From JAPLZH01 sp964450345 (GTDB taxonomy: Bacteria; Patescibacteriota; Minisyncoccia; Phycocordibacterales; PALSA-1337), in contig CAYVEL010000002.1 in assembly GCA_964450345.1 (NCBI GenBank), forward strand, positions 1-64,000: DNA of 64,000 nt. Reading direction: 5' to 3'. Under the pieces are notes generated by a model. It was not told the DNA's origin. It searched no databases and saw only the letters and a program-made list of their open reading frames with translations. A program made the translations under genes and the position numbers. This document shows, one piece after another, positions 6,700-15,610 of this stretch (positions are counted from its first letter, which is position 1; each line of letters starts with the position of its first letter).

Positions 6700-8436
6700 A
6701 TGAATATCAAAAAAATACTTAAAAGTAGAGAGGTCCTATATGCAATATTTTTCTTATGCATATTTACCCTATCTTTCTTAACTATTGTCTCTAACTTTAA
6801 AGACGCTATAGTCGATCGCAATTTCCATAACTACGATGAAATTAACAATGGCACCGTAACGTCTAACCTTACAAGACAGATATTCCCTCCGATGATAAGA
6901 ATAAATCCTCTAGCAGAGAAACAGGGTTCTTGGCAGGAAGGACCATATTGGCAACACATTCCACCACTTTACATGTATGCACCTCTTCCCTTTATAAGCT
7001 TACTAAATGATGGAGTTCCTAATCCCGCAGTAATAAGAATAGCCTATATAACAATACTATTTTTAAGCTTTGTTCTATTTATACTATCAATATTCTATAT
7101 AGAAAGAAGCCTTCTCTCTATTTTTACAGCGACTGTTTCAGCCATAATACTAATATCGACTGAGTTCACTCAGCAATTAATGCTGGGATATCTTTTTAAT
7201 AACTCTGACATAGTCCTATTCGCCAGTATAATGCTCAGTTTCTTATCTATAAATCTATATCTAAAAGAAACTAAAGAAAAAAGATTAAATTATTCTACAA
7301 AAAAAATAATATTACTCTCACTATTAGTTACACTACCGATCGTAGTTAAAACAGTTTTAGGTGCTATCCCCCTCGCGATATTCCTAATATTAATCCTTAA
7401 TGACCATAGAACTTTTAAGAATCGTAAATTTATTTATGCGATCATAACTTCATTTATATTACTAGTTAGTGCTTACTTGCCACTATACATAAGCTCACCA
7501 GATACCTTTATAAATGAGATACTTACACCACTAAACCATGTTACTGGATATAATGAGCGCCCTGCAAAGCCGTGGTATTCATATTTAACAAATATAATCC
7601 CTGACAAATATTTAGGAAGTCTAACAATACCTTTTTATGCAGGCTTTATACTATGTTCATTCTTTATTTATAGAATAAATATTCCAAGAAAAACCAAGAA
7701 TTTATTAATAATATCTAATATCTGGTTCATCTGGAATCTAATAGCGATATCAGCAACCACAATTAAAATTCCTAATTTCATTTTCCAATCTTTTATACTC
7801 TCAGTATTCTTTGTGATATATAGCATTCTCTGTATTGTAAAAATCTACTTTGATTATTCTAAAGAACAAAATACTTCATTAATTCACAAAATAAACGATC
7901 TATTTAACAGCTTTATAAATTCCTCAGCATTTAGAACAGCTGTCATCGGAGTTTTTGTTATAACAATACTATTTTTCACCACTACAAGTAGAAATATACT
8001 AGCAAGCATTAATGATCCTATCGTAATAGATTCTATGAGTAGTCGTTACAGACAGTTCGCTGAATCATTGAGAGACAAGGGTATATCGTCTAAAGATTTA
8101 GTACTATTGTACGCAACAGATGTTGATTGTAATCACTTAAAACTCGGCATAATATTCAATACAGGAGCAGAATCAGAAAGTTTTAGTAAACTAAAGTATA
8201 TTCCGAATTTATCTAATGAATATCTAAAATCCAAATATAAAAATGTTTATTTGGTTATTAAAAACGAGAAAAATAAAAAAGAATTGAATATCCCCCACTC
8301 TTCCGAAGAAATGGGTATATTTGAATTACTAAAAATTGATAATAAAAATATATCAGAGACTTTCGTCTCTGATATAAATAGTTATATTAATAAATTAGAT
8401 TACACTATAGAACCCTGCAGTTTAATACAGATTTAA
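6700..8436 (+). CDS. Polytopic membrane protein, GT-C glycosyltransferase-like
   Basis: 578 residues. There is one N-terminal helix, a long first extracytoplasmic loop, then about ten more hydrophobic helices and a soluble C-terminal tail of about 120 residues. The first loop contains NYDEINNG, with an acidic pair like the catalytic D/E of GT-C enzymes (PMT/ArnT type), and a W/P/Y-rich segment. GT-C enzymes transfer sugars from polyprenyl-phosphate donors on the outer face of the membrane. That role is inferred from topology and the acidic motif only. A TATAAT at 6678-6683 gives a leader of only about 10 nt. Very A+T-rich codon use. Confidence 0.5.
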   Translation: MNIKKILKSREVLYAIFFLCIFTLSFLTIVSNFKDAIVDRNFHNYDEINNGTVTSNLTRQIFPPMIRINPLAEKQGSWQEGPYWQHIPPLYMYAPLPFISLLNDGVPNPAVIRIAYITILFLSFVLFILSIFYIERSLLSIFTATVSAIILISTEFTQQLMLGYLFNNSDIVLFASIMLSFLSINLYLKETKEKRLNYSTKKIILLSLLVTLPIVVKTVLGAIPLAIFLILILNDHRTFKNRKFIYAIITSFILLVSAYLPLYISSPDTFINEILTPLNHVTGYNERPAKPWYSYLTNIIPDKYLGSLTIPFYAGFILCSFFIYRINIPRKTKNLLIISNIWFIWNLIAISATTIKIPNFIFQSFILSVFFVIYSILCIVKIYFDYSKEQNTSLIHKINDLFNSFINSSAFRTAVIGVFVITILFFTTTSRNILASINDPIVIDSMSSRYRQFAESLRDKGISSKDLVLLYATDVDCNHLKLGIIFNTGAESESFSKLKYIPNLSNEYLKSKYKNVYLVIKNEKNKKELNIPHSSEEMGIFELLKIDNKNISETFVSDINSYINKLDYTIEPCSLIQI

Positions 8437-8446
8437 AATTTCCAAA

Positions 8447-9076
8447 TTAAGAACTTGATGATCCAGATGAACCGCCGTTAACAGCTCCTGGTGATGTTGT
8501 GGTATTTATAAGTGAATTTGCTGACTGACCCACCCATGTAGTTACGCTACCAGATTTTTGCTTATACCAAACCCAAGAATTAGCTTCGGGACAAGGATTA
8601 GTAGCAACTGTACATTGATAGACCACTGGTTCTGTTAATTTTGTAAAACTAGACATACCCGGAACAGTATAGGATGCAGCCTCTGCTTTATCTGTGGATA
8701 TAATTTTAGCTAAAGGAGATGAGGAATTGGCTTCTATTAATGCAAGATTTTTATTAATTTCATCATTCAAAACAAAGTAATTGGAAATTACGGTAACATT
8801 ATCTAATGGACTAATACATGTTGTAGCACCTATACAATAAAGAGAACCTGCCACACCCAATGGATTTGGATAACCACGATTGGAATCGTAATACATCTGC
8901 AAACCAATTTTAATCTGTCTTACTTCAGATAAAATCTTAGAGTTTTGCGCTTTAGTTTTAGCAGATTGAACCCCCACCATAACCACGCTAGATAGTAGGC
9001 CTATAATAGATATAACCACTAGTAGCTCTACTAGAGTGAAACCTGATTTTTTATCTTTTTTGAAAGTTTTTCTCAT
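8447..9076 (-). CDS. Type IV pilin/pseudopilin-like protein
   Basis: 209 residues. It has the class III prepilin signal KKSG|FTLVELLVVISIIGLL, with E5 of the mature protein. The hydrophobic helix is followed by an amphipathic helix and YYDSNRGYPNPLG, the GspG-like segment. The C-terminal domain has two Cys pairs (CIGATTC, CTVATNPC) and a Ser-rich tail. It would be cleaved by prepilin peptidase and assembled in a pilus or type II-like fibre, working with the PilB/PilC machinery at 61-64 kb. It lies 1 nt after the 9078-9389 gene and ends 10 nt from the convergent GT-C-like gene. Confidence 0.85.
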   Translation of the reverse strand: MRKTFKKDKKSGFTLVELLVVISIIGLLSSVVMVGVQSAKTKAQNSKILSEVRQIKIGLQMYYDSNRGYPNPLGVAGSLYCIGATTCISPLDNVTVISNYFVLNDEINKNLALIEANSSSPLAKIISTDKAEAASYTVPGMSSFTKLTEPVVYQCTVATNPCPEANSWVWYKQKSGSVTTWVGQSANSLINTTTSPGAVNGGSSGSSSS

Positions 9077-9077
9077 A

Positions 9078-9389
9078 TTATTCTTGTTCTTCTATTACCG
9101 ACTGATTATTAGCCTCATTGATCAATATTTGTTCCTGTAATGCTGGAGGAATAGAATACTTAACAGTCTCAGGATTACCCACTCCCATAACATAATACGA
9201 TACGAGAAATATTGATATTAATATTCCAACTACCGCTATTGATATTAAGAAATAATAGGATTGTCTCTCGTCTTTTGCTATACCAGACTTAACTAGAAAT
9301 TTAGCCATTCCTGGTACCACTGCCTCACCTATTATTCTTCTAGATGTTAGGAAGTTAGTGTCTTCCTCAAATTCTATTTGGTTACTCAT
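9078..9389 (-). CDS. Small single-pass membrane protein upstream of the pseudopilin
   Basis: 103 residues. A soluble N-terminal half of about 45 residues is followed by one strong transmembrane helix (about 47-70) and an acidic tail. The family is not recognised. It is adjacent to (1 nt) and upstream of the pseudopilin gene, so it is probably co-expressed and may help pilin assembly; that is inference. A TATAAT (9399-9404) ends 9 nt before the ATG, giving an almost leaderless transcript. Confidence 0.6.
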   Translation of the reverse strand: MSNQIEFEEDTNFLTSRRIIGEAVVPGMAKFLVKSGIAKDERQSYYFLISIAVVGILISIFLVSYYVMGVGNPETVKYSIPPALQEQILINEANNQSVIEEQE

Positions 9390-9427
9390 TTGAGTTTAAT
9401 TATAACTTTTGTTTATTAAATTAACAA

Positions 9428-10036
9428 TTATTCCAAAATACCGTCCAGGTTAACATCGTAAAGAATCTCTTCAGAGATGTGTCTGTACTTAATTATTTCA
9501 TCCTTTTTAAACCAAATTGGTATTTCTTTTTCTGCTTCTGATGTATTTCCTGAGGCATGTACTATATTTCTAGTACTACGACTATCTATGTCTGACATCT
9601 GATATGAATCCAAAACAAAATCACCTCTGATAGTACCAACATCAGAAGTTAATGGTTCTGTACCACCTGTAATTTTCCTAACAATAGATACTGAATGCGC
9701 ACCTTCCCAAACCATGGCCACCACTGGACCACTAGTAAGATATGCTTTTAGTCTTTTTAAAACATTCCTTCCAATAACCATCGGATCATCTGATACAGGC
9801 TTTAAACCTTTATCTAAATAATTCTTAATAGATTTCTCACCTACCTTCTTCATCCACTCTGGATCAATTGTGTAATGCTGTTCTACTAGTTCATCTGTAG
9901 GAATTAAAAATTTAATAGCGATAAGTTTTAAACCAACACGCTCATATCTCTTGATTACTTCCCCTATCAGACTTCTCTGTACTCCATCTGGTTTTATAAC
10001 TACTAGCGTCTGTTCTTCTTTGGGGTGTTTAATCAT
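9428..10036 (-). CDS. ndk: Nucleoside diphosphate kinase
   Basis: About 202 residues from the ATG at 10036. It contains TLVVIKPDGVQR, the catalytic-His segment NIVHASGNTSEAEKEI and the GTIRGDF loop. The enzyme transfers gamma-phosphate between NTPs and NDPs via the His intermediate. Compared with the classical ~140-residue enzyme it has an insertion after about residue 60 (EWMKKVGEKSIKNYLDKG) and a C-terminal extension, as in longer Ndk variants. A reading from 10081 would overlap the upstream gene by 23 nt, so the internal start next to the conserved region is chosen. Confidence 0.93.
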   Translation of the reverse strand: MIKHPKEEQTLVVIKPDGVQRSLIGEVIKRYERVGLKLIAIKFLIPTDELVEQHYTIDPEWMKKVGEKSIKNYLDKGLKPVSDDPMVIGRNVLKRLKAYLTSGPVVAMVWEGAHSVSIVRKITGGTEPLTSDVGTIRGDFVLDSYQMSDIDSRSTRNIVHASGNTSEAEKEIPIWFKKDEIIKYRHISEEILYDVNLDGILE

Positions 10037-10058
10037 TTGTTTTTTATTTTTTAATTTT

Positions 10059-10343
10059 TTATTGTAGAGCTTTTCTAACATTCACAATCTTTTCTTCATC
10101 ATCCACCACATTCTCCATACCTATAATTTTCTCAATATCTTTATTAATAGCTTTTATTCTATCTAAATATCCTTTATTAACTGTATTTAATAGTTCCATG
10201 TATGCAGAAGCTAGTCCTACTAGTGCGGCACCTTTATCAGAGTCAGTTAGATTTTCAGCTAAGATTTCTTTTATAAGCTTTCCCGCTTCTTCGTAATTAC
10301 CATTACTTAACTCTGTCTCTATTTTTTTAATATCTACAGCCAT
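10059..10343 (-). CDS. Small helical protein, TPR-like, unknown
   Basis: 94 residues, all predicted helical, with a helix-turn-helix pair resembling one TPR unit (GNYEEAGKLIKEIL...KGAALVGLASAYMEL). No catalytic signature. It starts 1 nt after the large coiled-coil gene (10345-11568) and lies 22 nt upstream of ndk, so the three look co-transcribed. A partner role for the coiled-coil protein is possible but unproven. Confidence 0.55.
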   Translation of the reverse strand: MAVDIKKIETELSNGNYEEAGKLIKEILAENLTDSDKGAALVGLASAYMELLNTVNKGYLDRIKAINKDIEKIIGMENVVDDEEKIVNVRKALQ

Positions 10344-10344
10344 T

Positions 10345-11568
10345 TTATTTATTTATTTTTCTAATTAATGAACTGATTAATATTTTCTCAGATATATCCT
10401 CTTCTGTGTTACCAAAACTAGCTATCGCCTGTTCTAGTATATTTGTAATCTTTGACTTAACCTCATCCTTAGAAAAAGAACCGAGCTGTTCACCCTTAAG
10501 CAAATCACTAAAACACTTCTCAAGCTTTGAAAATTGACCATCTTCATTTAATTTAATTCCCATGATGGCTTTATTCATAGCTTCAACAACGGCATTATCA
10601 ACACTTGTATTAATACTCTTCTCAAATTCCTCAACACTAGCATCATCAGTAAATAGTTCACCCCACTTACCAGAATTATTCACTTCTTTAAATTTATTTA
10701 GTTTTTCTGAGGCTTCTACAGTTCTACGTACAAGGTTACCAGCATTATTACCTGGAGCATTAGAATCAATAAGTGTATTAATAGAAGCTCTAATCTTAGT
10801 TACAAGTACAGTATTCATACCCATTTCCTCTATTATTTTTCCAGTTAAACCAACCCTAATACCATCTAAAGCAGCCTTAGATTCAGCTATTAATCTCTCT
10901 TGTTCTTCAATTTTTCCAGGTATTTTCTTAAAGTTCTCTATCTGTTCATTTATTAAATCTAATTGCTTCTTAATATCTTCAGGTTTGAAATCACGACCAT
11001 GAAGCTTTATCATCTCCCACTTTGCATCTTCAATATCTTTCTTTTCTTTGGTTTTTCCTGAAAAGAAAGTACCTATAAATCCCGGAGTTTCCATAGAAGC
11101 GAGAGCGTACTTCTCTCTTCTTGCTTCCATGTAAGCAATTTTTTCATTCGCTTTCTCACCTGAAGCTTTCAGTTTAGCGAATTCTGCTTCAGCTTTAGCA
11201 ATCTGTTCTGGTAATTCTTTAAAAGTCTTTATTTGTTCCGCCAACTCTAAAACTCTTTCTGGAGATTCCATTGATAAATCAGTAACATATTTCTCTATAT
11301 TACTAAGATCTTTGTCGCTAAGTTTAAAACCAAAATCTTTAGAGACTTCCTCCTTTATTATGGTTCTAATTCCTTCTACTACCCTTTTATTCTCTTTAAA
11401 TACTTTAAATTTTAATTCAAGTTCAGAATCTTCCATTTCAACAGGATCTGTATCACCCTTAAAATTAGTTAGAAACTTTAAAAAACCTCTATCATCTAAA
11501 GCTTTCGATCTATCAAAAGCATCTGTTTTACCACCTTCGACTTTTTGATCTTTAATTTCTTCAGCCAT
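10345..11568 (-). CDS. Coiled-coil protein of unknown function
   Basis: 407 residues, charged, Lys/Glu-rich, with long heptad-like stretches around 120-240 (KELPEQIAKAEAEFAKLKASGEKANEKI and IEEQERLIAESKAAL regions). There is no signal peptide or membrane helix, so it is probably cytoplasmic. No known domain is recognised. It lies downstream of map-adk on the same strand with a 39-nt gap, and 1 nt upstream of the TPR-like gene. A structural or scaffold role is a guess. Confidence 0.55.
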   Translation of the reverse strand: MAEEIKDQKVEGGKTDAFDRSKALDDRGFLKFLTNFKGDTDPVEMEDSELELKFKVFKENKRVVEGIRTIIKEEVSKDFGFKLSDKDLSNIEKYVTDLSMESPERVLELAEQIKTFKELPEQIAKAEAEFAKLKASGEKANEKIAYMEARREKYALASMETPGFIGTFFSGKTKEKKDIEDAKWEMIKLHGRDFKPEDIKKQLDLINEQIENFKKIPGKIEEQERLIAESKAALDGIRVGLTGKIIEEMGMNTVLVTKIRASINTLIDSNAPGNNAGNLVRRTVEASEKLNKFKEVNNSGKWGELFTDDASVEEFEKSINTSVDNAVVEAMNKAIMGIKLNEDGQFSKLEKCFSDLLKGEQLGSFSKDEVKSKITNILEQAIASFGNTEEDISEKILISSLIRKINK

Positions 11569-11607
11569 TTTTATTTATATTAATTTATGAAAAATAAATT
11601 ATTTTTC

Positions 11608-12378
11608 TTATAATTTAGTTAGGATTTCTGCGTCTCCTTTAGTAATAAGTATAGTATGCTCAAAGTGTGCTGACAAACTACCGTCTGAAGTTCTATAAGC
11701 ATATCCGTCCCCATCTAAATATATCTCCTTACCACCAAGATTAAACATAGGTTCTACTGCAATAGTCATACCTGGTTTTAAAGCTACACCAAGGCCTGGG
11801 TCGCCATAATTAGGAACAAATGGATCCTCATGAACCTTGCGACCCACACCGTGTCCAGATAATTCTTCTACAATACCTAGACGATTTGCGAGTCCTATTT
11901 TCTCTATAGCACAACCGATATCTCCAGTCTTCTTACCTCCTTTAGCAGCTTTAATACCGACATATAATGCTTCTTCGGTAACTGCGAGTAATTTCTTAAC
12001 CTCCTTACTAACCTCTCCAACAGGAACTGTGTATGCCATATCAGTAATCATTCCTTTATGTTCTAGACAAAAATCTAATCCGACAATATCACCTTCTTTT
12101 AAAGTAATTTCATGTTCATTCGGAATTCCATGGACCACAACATCATTAACAGACATACATAGTGCTGCTGGATATGGCCTTCTAGCTCCTCTAGGTTTAT
12201 AGTTTAAAAGTGGAGCTTTATCACCTCTTTCCTCTATCAGTTCTCTGAGTCTCTTCTCTAAGAAAAAAGATGTAACACCAGGCTTAACCTCAGACTTAAG
12301 AAGCTCCATAACCTCTGCGTGCCTTCTGCCACATTCACGCATTATCTCTATTTCTTCTTTTGTCTTTATTATAATCAT
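11608..12378 (-). CDS. map: Methionine aminopeptidase, type I
   Basis: 256 residues. The dinuclear metal ligands are visible: D in GLDFCLEHKG, D in MITDMAYTV, H in SGHGVGRKVHEDP, E in VEPMF and E in FEHTI. It removes the initiator Met from nascent proteins and works after Def (33.4 kb), which deformylates Met installed through Fmt (30.7 kb). It lacks the N-terminal zinc/SH3 extension of some actinobacterial forms. It lies 2 nt downstream of adk in the order secY-adk-map, as in many bacterial spc operons. Confidence 0.95.
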   Translation of the reverse strand: MIIIKTKEEIEIMRECGRRHAEVMELLKSEVKPGVTSFFLEKRLRELIEERGDKAPLLNYKPRGARRPYPAALCMSVNDVVVHGIPNEHEITLKEGDIVGLDFCLEHKGMITDMAYTVPVGEVSKEVKKLLAVTEEALYVGIKAAKGGKKTGDIGCAIEKIGLANRLGIVEELSGHGVGRKVHEDPFVPNYGDPGLGVALKPGMTIAVEPMFNLGGKEIYLDGDGYAYRTSDGSLSAHFEHTILITKGDAEILTKL

Positions 12379-12380
12379 TT

Positions 12381-12974
12381 TTATATCTTTAGTTTTTCTA
12401 TGATTTCCTTATGGATTTCATTGGTATTTCTCTCACCATTAATCTCTATAAAGGTATAATCACTATTATTTCTATAGAAGTCAATAGTCTTCATTACTTC
12501 CTCACCGAACCAAGATAACCTACGCTTAATGTCAGCTGTATTATCATCCATTCTTCCTCTCTCAAGCAATCTAGAAGTAGCCCATGTATCACTAACATTT
12601 AAGAAAATAACCACAGGTCTTTTCATTCCAAAAAATGGGAACATTGAATCTAATACCTTTGCTTCATGAGATAATCTCGGAGAACCATCTATTAACATAT
12701 GATCTTTACCGTTATAGTTCTCAGCGATTAGATTAGTCCACATTAAAATAGACAGAAATTCTGGTTCTAATCCTCCCACATCATAAACCTGCTTTGATAA
12801 CTTCTTAGTATAAGAATCACCATTAATAAATCTGCGAAATTCTGCCCCACTCTGAACATAAAATACCCCCATATCTGGAGTCTTTGTTTTTAAATATTGC
12901 GTTAATAGCTCTGACTGAGTACCCTTACCACAGCCTGATTTACCTATTAATATAAAAGATAATCTTTCATTCAT
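12381..12974 (-). CDS. adk: Adenylate kinase family nucleoside monophosphate kinase
   Basis: 197 residues from ATG at 12974. The P-loop is GKSGCGKGTQ (S replaces the usual P). The NMP region has QSGAEFRRF and the DGSPRLSHEA segment (usual DGFPR). The LID is the short form (RLLERGRMDDNTADIKRRLSWF), without zinc Cys. The reaction is ATP + AMP to 2 ADP; the divergent DGSPR leaves some doubt about the exact NMP. An open frame runs back to 13082 but translates the hairpin at 12996-13060, so that start is rejected. A TATAAT sits 6 nt before this ATG. Confidence 0.85.
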   Translation of the reverse strand: MNERLSFILIGKSGCGKGTQSELLTQYLKTKTPDMGVFYVQSGAEFRRFINGDSYTKKLSKQVYDVGGLEPEFLSILMWTNLIAENYNGKDHMLIDGSPRLSHEAKVLDSMFPFFGMKRPVVIFLNVSDTWATSRLLERGRMDDNTADIKRRLSWFGEEVMKTIDFYRNNSDYTFIEINGERNTNEIHKEIIEKLKI

Positions 12975-12980
12975 GGGTGA

Positions 12981-12986
12981 ATTATA
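12981..12986 (-). promoter_or_regulatory. -10 element for leaderless adk-map transcription
   Basis: TATAAT on the minus strand followed by 6 nt and the adk ATG, just after the secY-side terminators. It would restart transcription at adk. Confidence 0.55.
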
Positions 12987-12995
12987 ACAAAAAAC

Positions 12996-13060
12996 AGAAA
13001 ACATTGCCCCGTTTTTTCGAGACGATTGTAAGTCTCTGAAAAAACGGGGCAATGTTTTCT
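12996..13060 (-). terminator. Hairpin terminator with TTACAATC apex (copy B)
   Basis: Stem of about 28 bp with a one-base bulge (12996-13023 with 13032-13060). The minus-strand apex reads GAGAC-TTACAATC-GTCTC, and the stem core is GCCCCG/CGGGGC. A GTTTTTTG run follows on the minus strand. It is the second of two tandem hairpins between secY and adk. Confidence 0.85.
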
Positions 13061-13088
13061 TATTTTGTAAATTCATTAGCAAAAAGGG

Positions 13089-13152
13089 AAAATTAAAACC
13101 CCTCTTTTCGAGAGACTTACAATCGTCTCAAGAAAAGAGGGGTTTTAATTTT
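13089..13152 (-). terminator. Hairpin terminator with TTACAATC apex (copy C), after secY
   Basis: It begins 6 nt past the secY stop. The stem is AAAATTAAAACCCCTCTTTTC paired with its complement, then a 2-nt mismatch, then GAGAC/GTCTC around the 8-nt loop (13117-13124, TTACAATC on the plus strand). Confidence 0.85.
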
Positions 13153-13157
13153 TCTGT

Positions 13158-14435
13158 TTAATATTCTCTCATTGAAACCTGAGCATCAATCTTTTTAACA
13201 AGATCAAGTACTACAGATACCACGATGAGTAATGATGTTCCACCAATAGCGAATGTACTATCTCCTGTATATCCTTTGAAGATAAGAGGAAGAATAGCTA
13301 CAGCACCTAGGAATAGAGCACCTACTAGAGTAATTCTAGTTACTATTTTTTCGAAGAATACCATGGTCTGTTCGCCAGGACGAATACCTGAAACGAAAGC
13401 ACCATTTTTCTGAAGATTCTCAGACATGTTCTTTGGATCGAAAGTAATAGCTGTATAGAAGTAAGTAAATAGTACTACTAGTACGAAATATATTACTCCA
13501 TATACCCACTGATTACTGAACCATGACATACCTGTTGAAGCTATGTCAGCAACTGATGCATTAGAACTTCTTGAAAGGAAAGATAAAATCATTTGTGGGA
13601 ACAATAGAATTGAGAGCGCAAAAATAATTGGTATTACTCCCGCCTGATTTAGTCTTAGAGGAATGTATGTTTGTACACCTCCGATAACTCTTTCTCCCCT
13701 AACCTGTCTTGAGTAAGTCACAGGAACAGATCTCTCTGCTTCTGTTACAAGAACCACGAAGAATGTGATAAGAACCGCACCGACAATCATCATAACCAAA
13801 GGAATAATGACTGAAGGATCGTCTACCGCCTTCTGTATTTCTTGAATCATCTTTGTAGGAAGATTGGCTACTATACCAGCGAAGATTATAAGTGAAGTAC
13901 CGTTTCCAATACCGAACTCAGTAATCAATTCACCGATCCACATAAGTAGAATAGAACCTCCTGTAATGATTAGGACATTAGTAATTAAAGACAATCCGTC
14001 CAAACTACCAATAACCTGCTGTGACTGAAGAAGCTTGATAAAGCCGAAAGACTGAATCATAGCTAGTGGGACGGTAAGCATTCTAGAATACTGAGAAAGC
14101 TTAGCTCTACCTGCCTCACCATCTTCCTGATAGGAAACTTTTAATGAAGGTATTATCATCATTAAAACCTGAATGATAATCGATGCTGTAATATATGGAC
14201 CAACACCGAGCATCACAATGGATAGGTTAGCCAAACCACCACCTGAGAGAATATTGAAGAGACCTAGGAATTGATTTCCTTCAAAAAGTCTATCTAGAGC
14301 GAACGAATCCACTCCTGGAATAGGAATTGCTGCTAGCAATCTGAAGACTGCGAGACCAATTACTACAAACAGAACTCTTTTCATAATAGCCTTATCTTTC
14401 AAAGCCATTAGAAGTCTGCTGAAAATATTACTCAT
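13158..14435 (-). CDS. secY: Protein translocase subunit SecY
   Basis: 425 residues with ten transmembrane helices. The N-terminal PIPGVD and ILSGGGLANLSIVMLGVGPYI segments and the cytoplasmic loop ERSVPVTYSRQ (C5 loop for SecA/ribosome contact) are typical. It forms the membrane channel of the Sec pathway used by the secreted proteins and prepilins seen elsewhere in the window. It is encoded 8 nt downstream of rplO at the end of the spc fragment. Two tandem shared-apex terminators follow. Confidence 0.97.
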   Translation of the reverse strand: MSNIFSRLLMALKDKAIMKRVLFVVIGLAVFRLLAAIPIPGVDSFALDRLFEGNQFLGLFNILSGGGLANLSIVMLGVGPYITASIIIQVLMMIIPSLKVSYQEDGEAGRAKLSQYSRMLTVPLAMIQSFGFIKLLQSQQVIGSLDGLSLITNVLIITGGSILLMWIGELITEFGIGNGTSLIIFAGIVANLPTKMIQEIQKAVDDPSVIIPLVMMIVGAVLITFFVVLVTEAERSVPVTYSRQVRGERVIGGVQTYIPLRLNQAGVIPIIFALSILLFPQMILSFLSRSSNASVADIASTGMSWFSNQWVYGVIYFVLVVLFTYFYTAITFDPKNMSENLQKNGAFVSGIRPGEQTMVFFEKIVTRITLVGALFLGAVAILPLIFKGYTGDSTFAIGGTSLLIVVSVVLDLVKKIDAQVSMREY

Positions 14436-14443
14436 ATTATTTG

Positions 14444-14884
14444 CTACTTAGTAGCGATTACCTTACCACCTGCTTTTTCGATCTTTGTTTTAGCCTCGGC
14501 TGAAAGCTTACAATTCTCGATGTTTAGAGCTTTAGTGATATCACCTGAGCCTAGTATCTTAACGATTGGAGTCTTTCCTGAAGTAGTAGTGATAAAGCCC
14601 TTCTCTAGAAGAACCTTAGGACTTACTGTTTCGCCTTTATTGAAAGCGATTTCAAGAGTAGCTACGTTAATTACAACGTTGTCAGGAATGAATGACTTAA
14701 AGGCATAACCACGAAGCTTTGGAAGCTTCTTAATAATGTCTCTAACCTCTGGTCTCTTCTTGTGTCCGGCACGAGCATTCTGACCCTTTGTACCACGGCC
14801 TGAAGTCTTTCCGCGCTTTCCACCACGACCTACGAGCATTACTGGCTTGTTCTTTGTTCTTCTTTTTAATTGATGAAGCTGCAT
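14444..14884 (-). CDS. rplO: Ribosomal protein uL15
   Basis: 146 residues. The N-terminus has the Gly/Arg/Lys-rich L15 signature (GRGGKRGKTSGRGTKGQNARAG), and the C-domain carries the PIVKILGSGDI motif. It is a 50S protein contacting 23S rRNA. It lies only 4 nt downstream of rpsE, so the rpmD (uL30) gene that normally sits between them is missing, as is known for CPR bacteria. Confidence 0.97.
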   Translation of the reverse strand: MQLHQLKRRTKNKPVMLVGRGGKRGKTSGRGTKGQNARAGHKKRPEVRDIIKKLPKLRGYAFKSFIPDNVVINVATLEIAFNKGETVSPKVLLEKGFITTTSGKTPIVKILGSGDITKALNIENCKLSAEAKTKIEKAGGKVIATK

Positions 14885-14888
14885 GTTT

Positions 14889-15605
14889 TTACTTTTTAGC
14901 TTCCTTTACTTCAACTTTTGCCTCCTTTGGCTCTTTATTCGCAACGACCTTAGCGACTTTGATAAAGTTTTGTGTTGGAAGTTTCTTTAGAACCAAGATA
15001 GCAGCGCGAGCGATGTTAATCTTGTTCTTACTACCTGATAGAATCTTTGCATTGATATCTTTCAATCCTGCAAGTTCAAGTACATTTCTTACTGCTGAAC
15101 CAGCAATAAGACCTCTACCCTTTGCAGGCTGCATTGTAACTGTAGCGCTACAATACTTTGCTGTTACTTCGTGAGGAATAGACATCTGAGCTGTGTGAGC
15201 AACCTTGATCATATGTTTCTTAGCATCTCTTGTAGCCTTATCAATAGCCATTGAGGTATCGATAGACTTACCTAGACCAAAACCTACTCTACCCTTTCTG
15301 TCTCCTGCTACTACAGCAACTGAGAAAGCTAGTCTTCTACCTCCTGAGGTAACTCTCGTAACTCTTCTCATTAAGATTACCTTAGAATCAAATTCTGGCT
15401 TTACTCTTTCCTTACCATCTCTACCTGGTCTTCTTGATCCACCTTTTCTAGGACCACCCTGACTTCCTCCCTTTCCATCCTTTGAGAATGGTCTTGGTGA
15501 AAATCCTGGCTTGAAGCCTGGCTTTGAAGCAGTAGAAGTAGCTGCACCAGTGTTAGCTGGCTGTGCCTGAACTGCGTCTTTCTTTACTTCTGCGTTATTA
15601 GTCAT
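14889..15605 (-). CDS. rpsE: Ribosomal protein uS5 with an N-terminal extension
   Basis: 238 residues, against about 165 in E. coli. Residues 1-70 are a low-complexity extension rich in A, T, G, K, P and R. The double-stranded RNA-binding-like S5 N-domain follows (VTRVTSGGRRLAFSVAVVAGDRKGRVGFGLGK), then the C-domain (GRGLIAGSAVRNVLELAGL). S5 contributes to decoding accuracy. A K/E-rich tail ends the protein. The extension is inside one continuous frame and probably flexible. Confidence 0.96.
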   Translation of the reverse strand: MTNNAEVKKDAVQAQPANTGAATSTASKPGFKPGFSPRPFSKDGKGGSQGGPRKGGSRRPGRDGKERVKPEFDSKVILMRRVTRVTSGGRRLAFSVAVVAGDRKGRVGFGLGKSIDTSMAIDKATRDAKKHMIKVAHTAQMSIPHEVTAKYCSATVTMQPAKGRGLIAGSAVRNVLELAGLKDINAKILSGSKNKINIARAAILVLKKLPTQNFIKVAKVVANKEPKEAKVEVKEAKK

Positions 15606-15610
15606 ATTTT

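Noticed and set aside
12975..13082. N-terminal extension of adenylate kinase
   Set aside because: It translates the shared-apex hairpin and the TATAAT. The conserved P-loop protein begins at 12974.
14788..15174. Antisense frames inside ribosomal genes (also at 10562, 11837, 15205, 26020, 39542, 45536)
   Set aside because: They lie fully opposite well-supported conserved genes and have no family features or signals.
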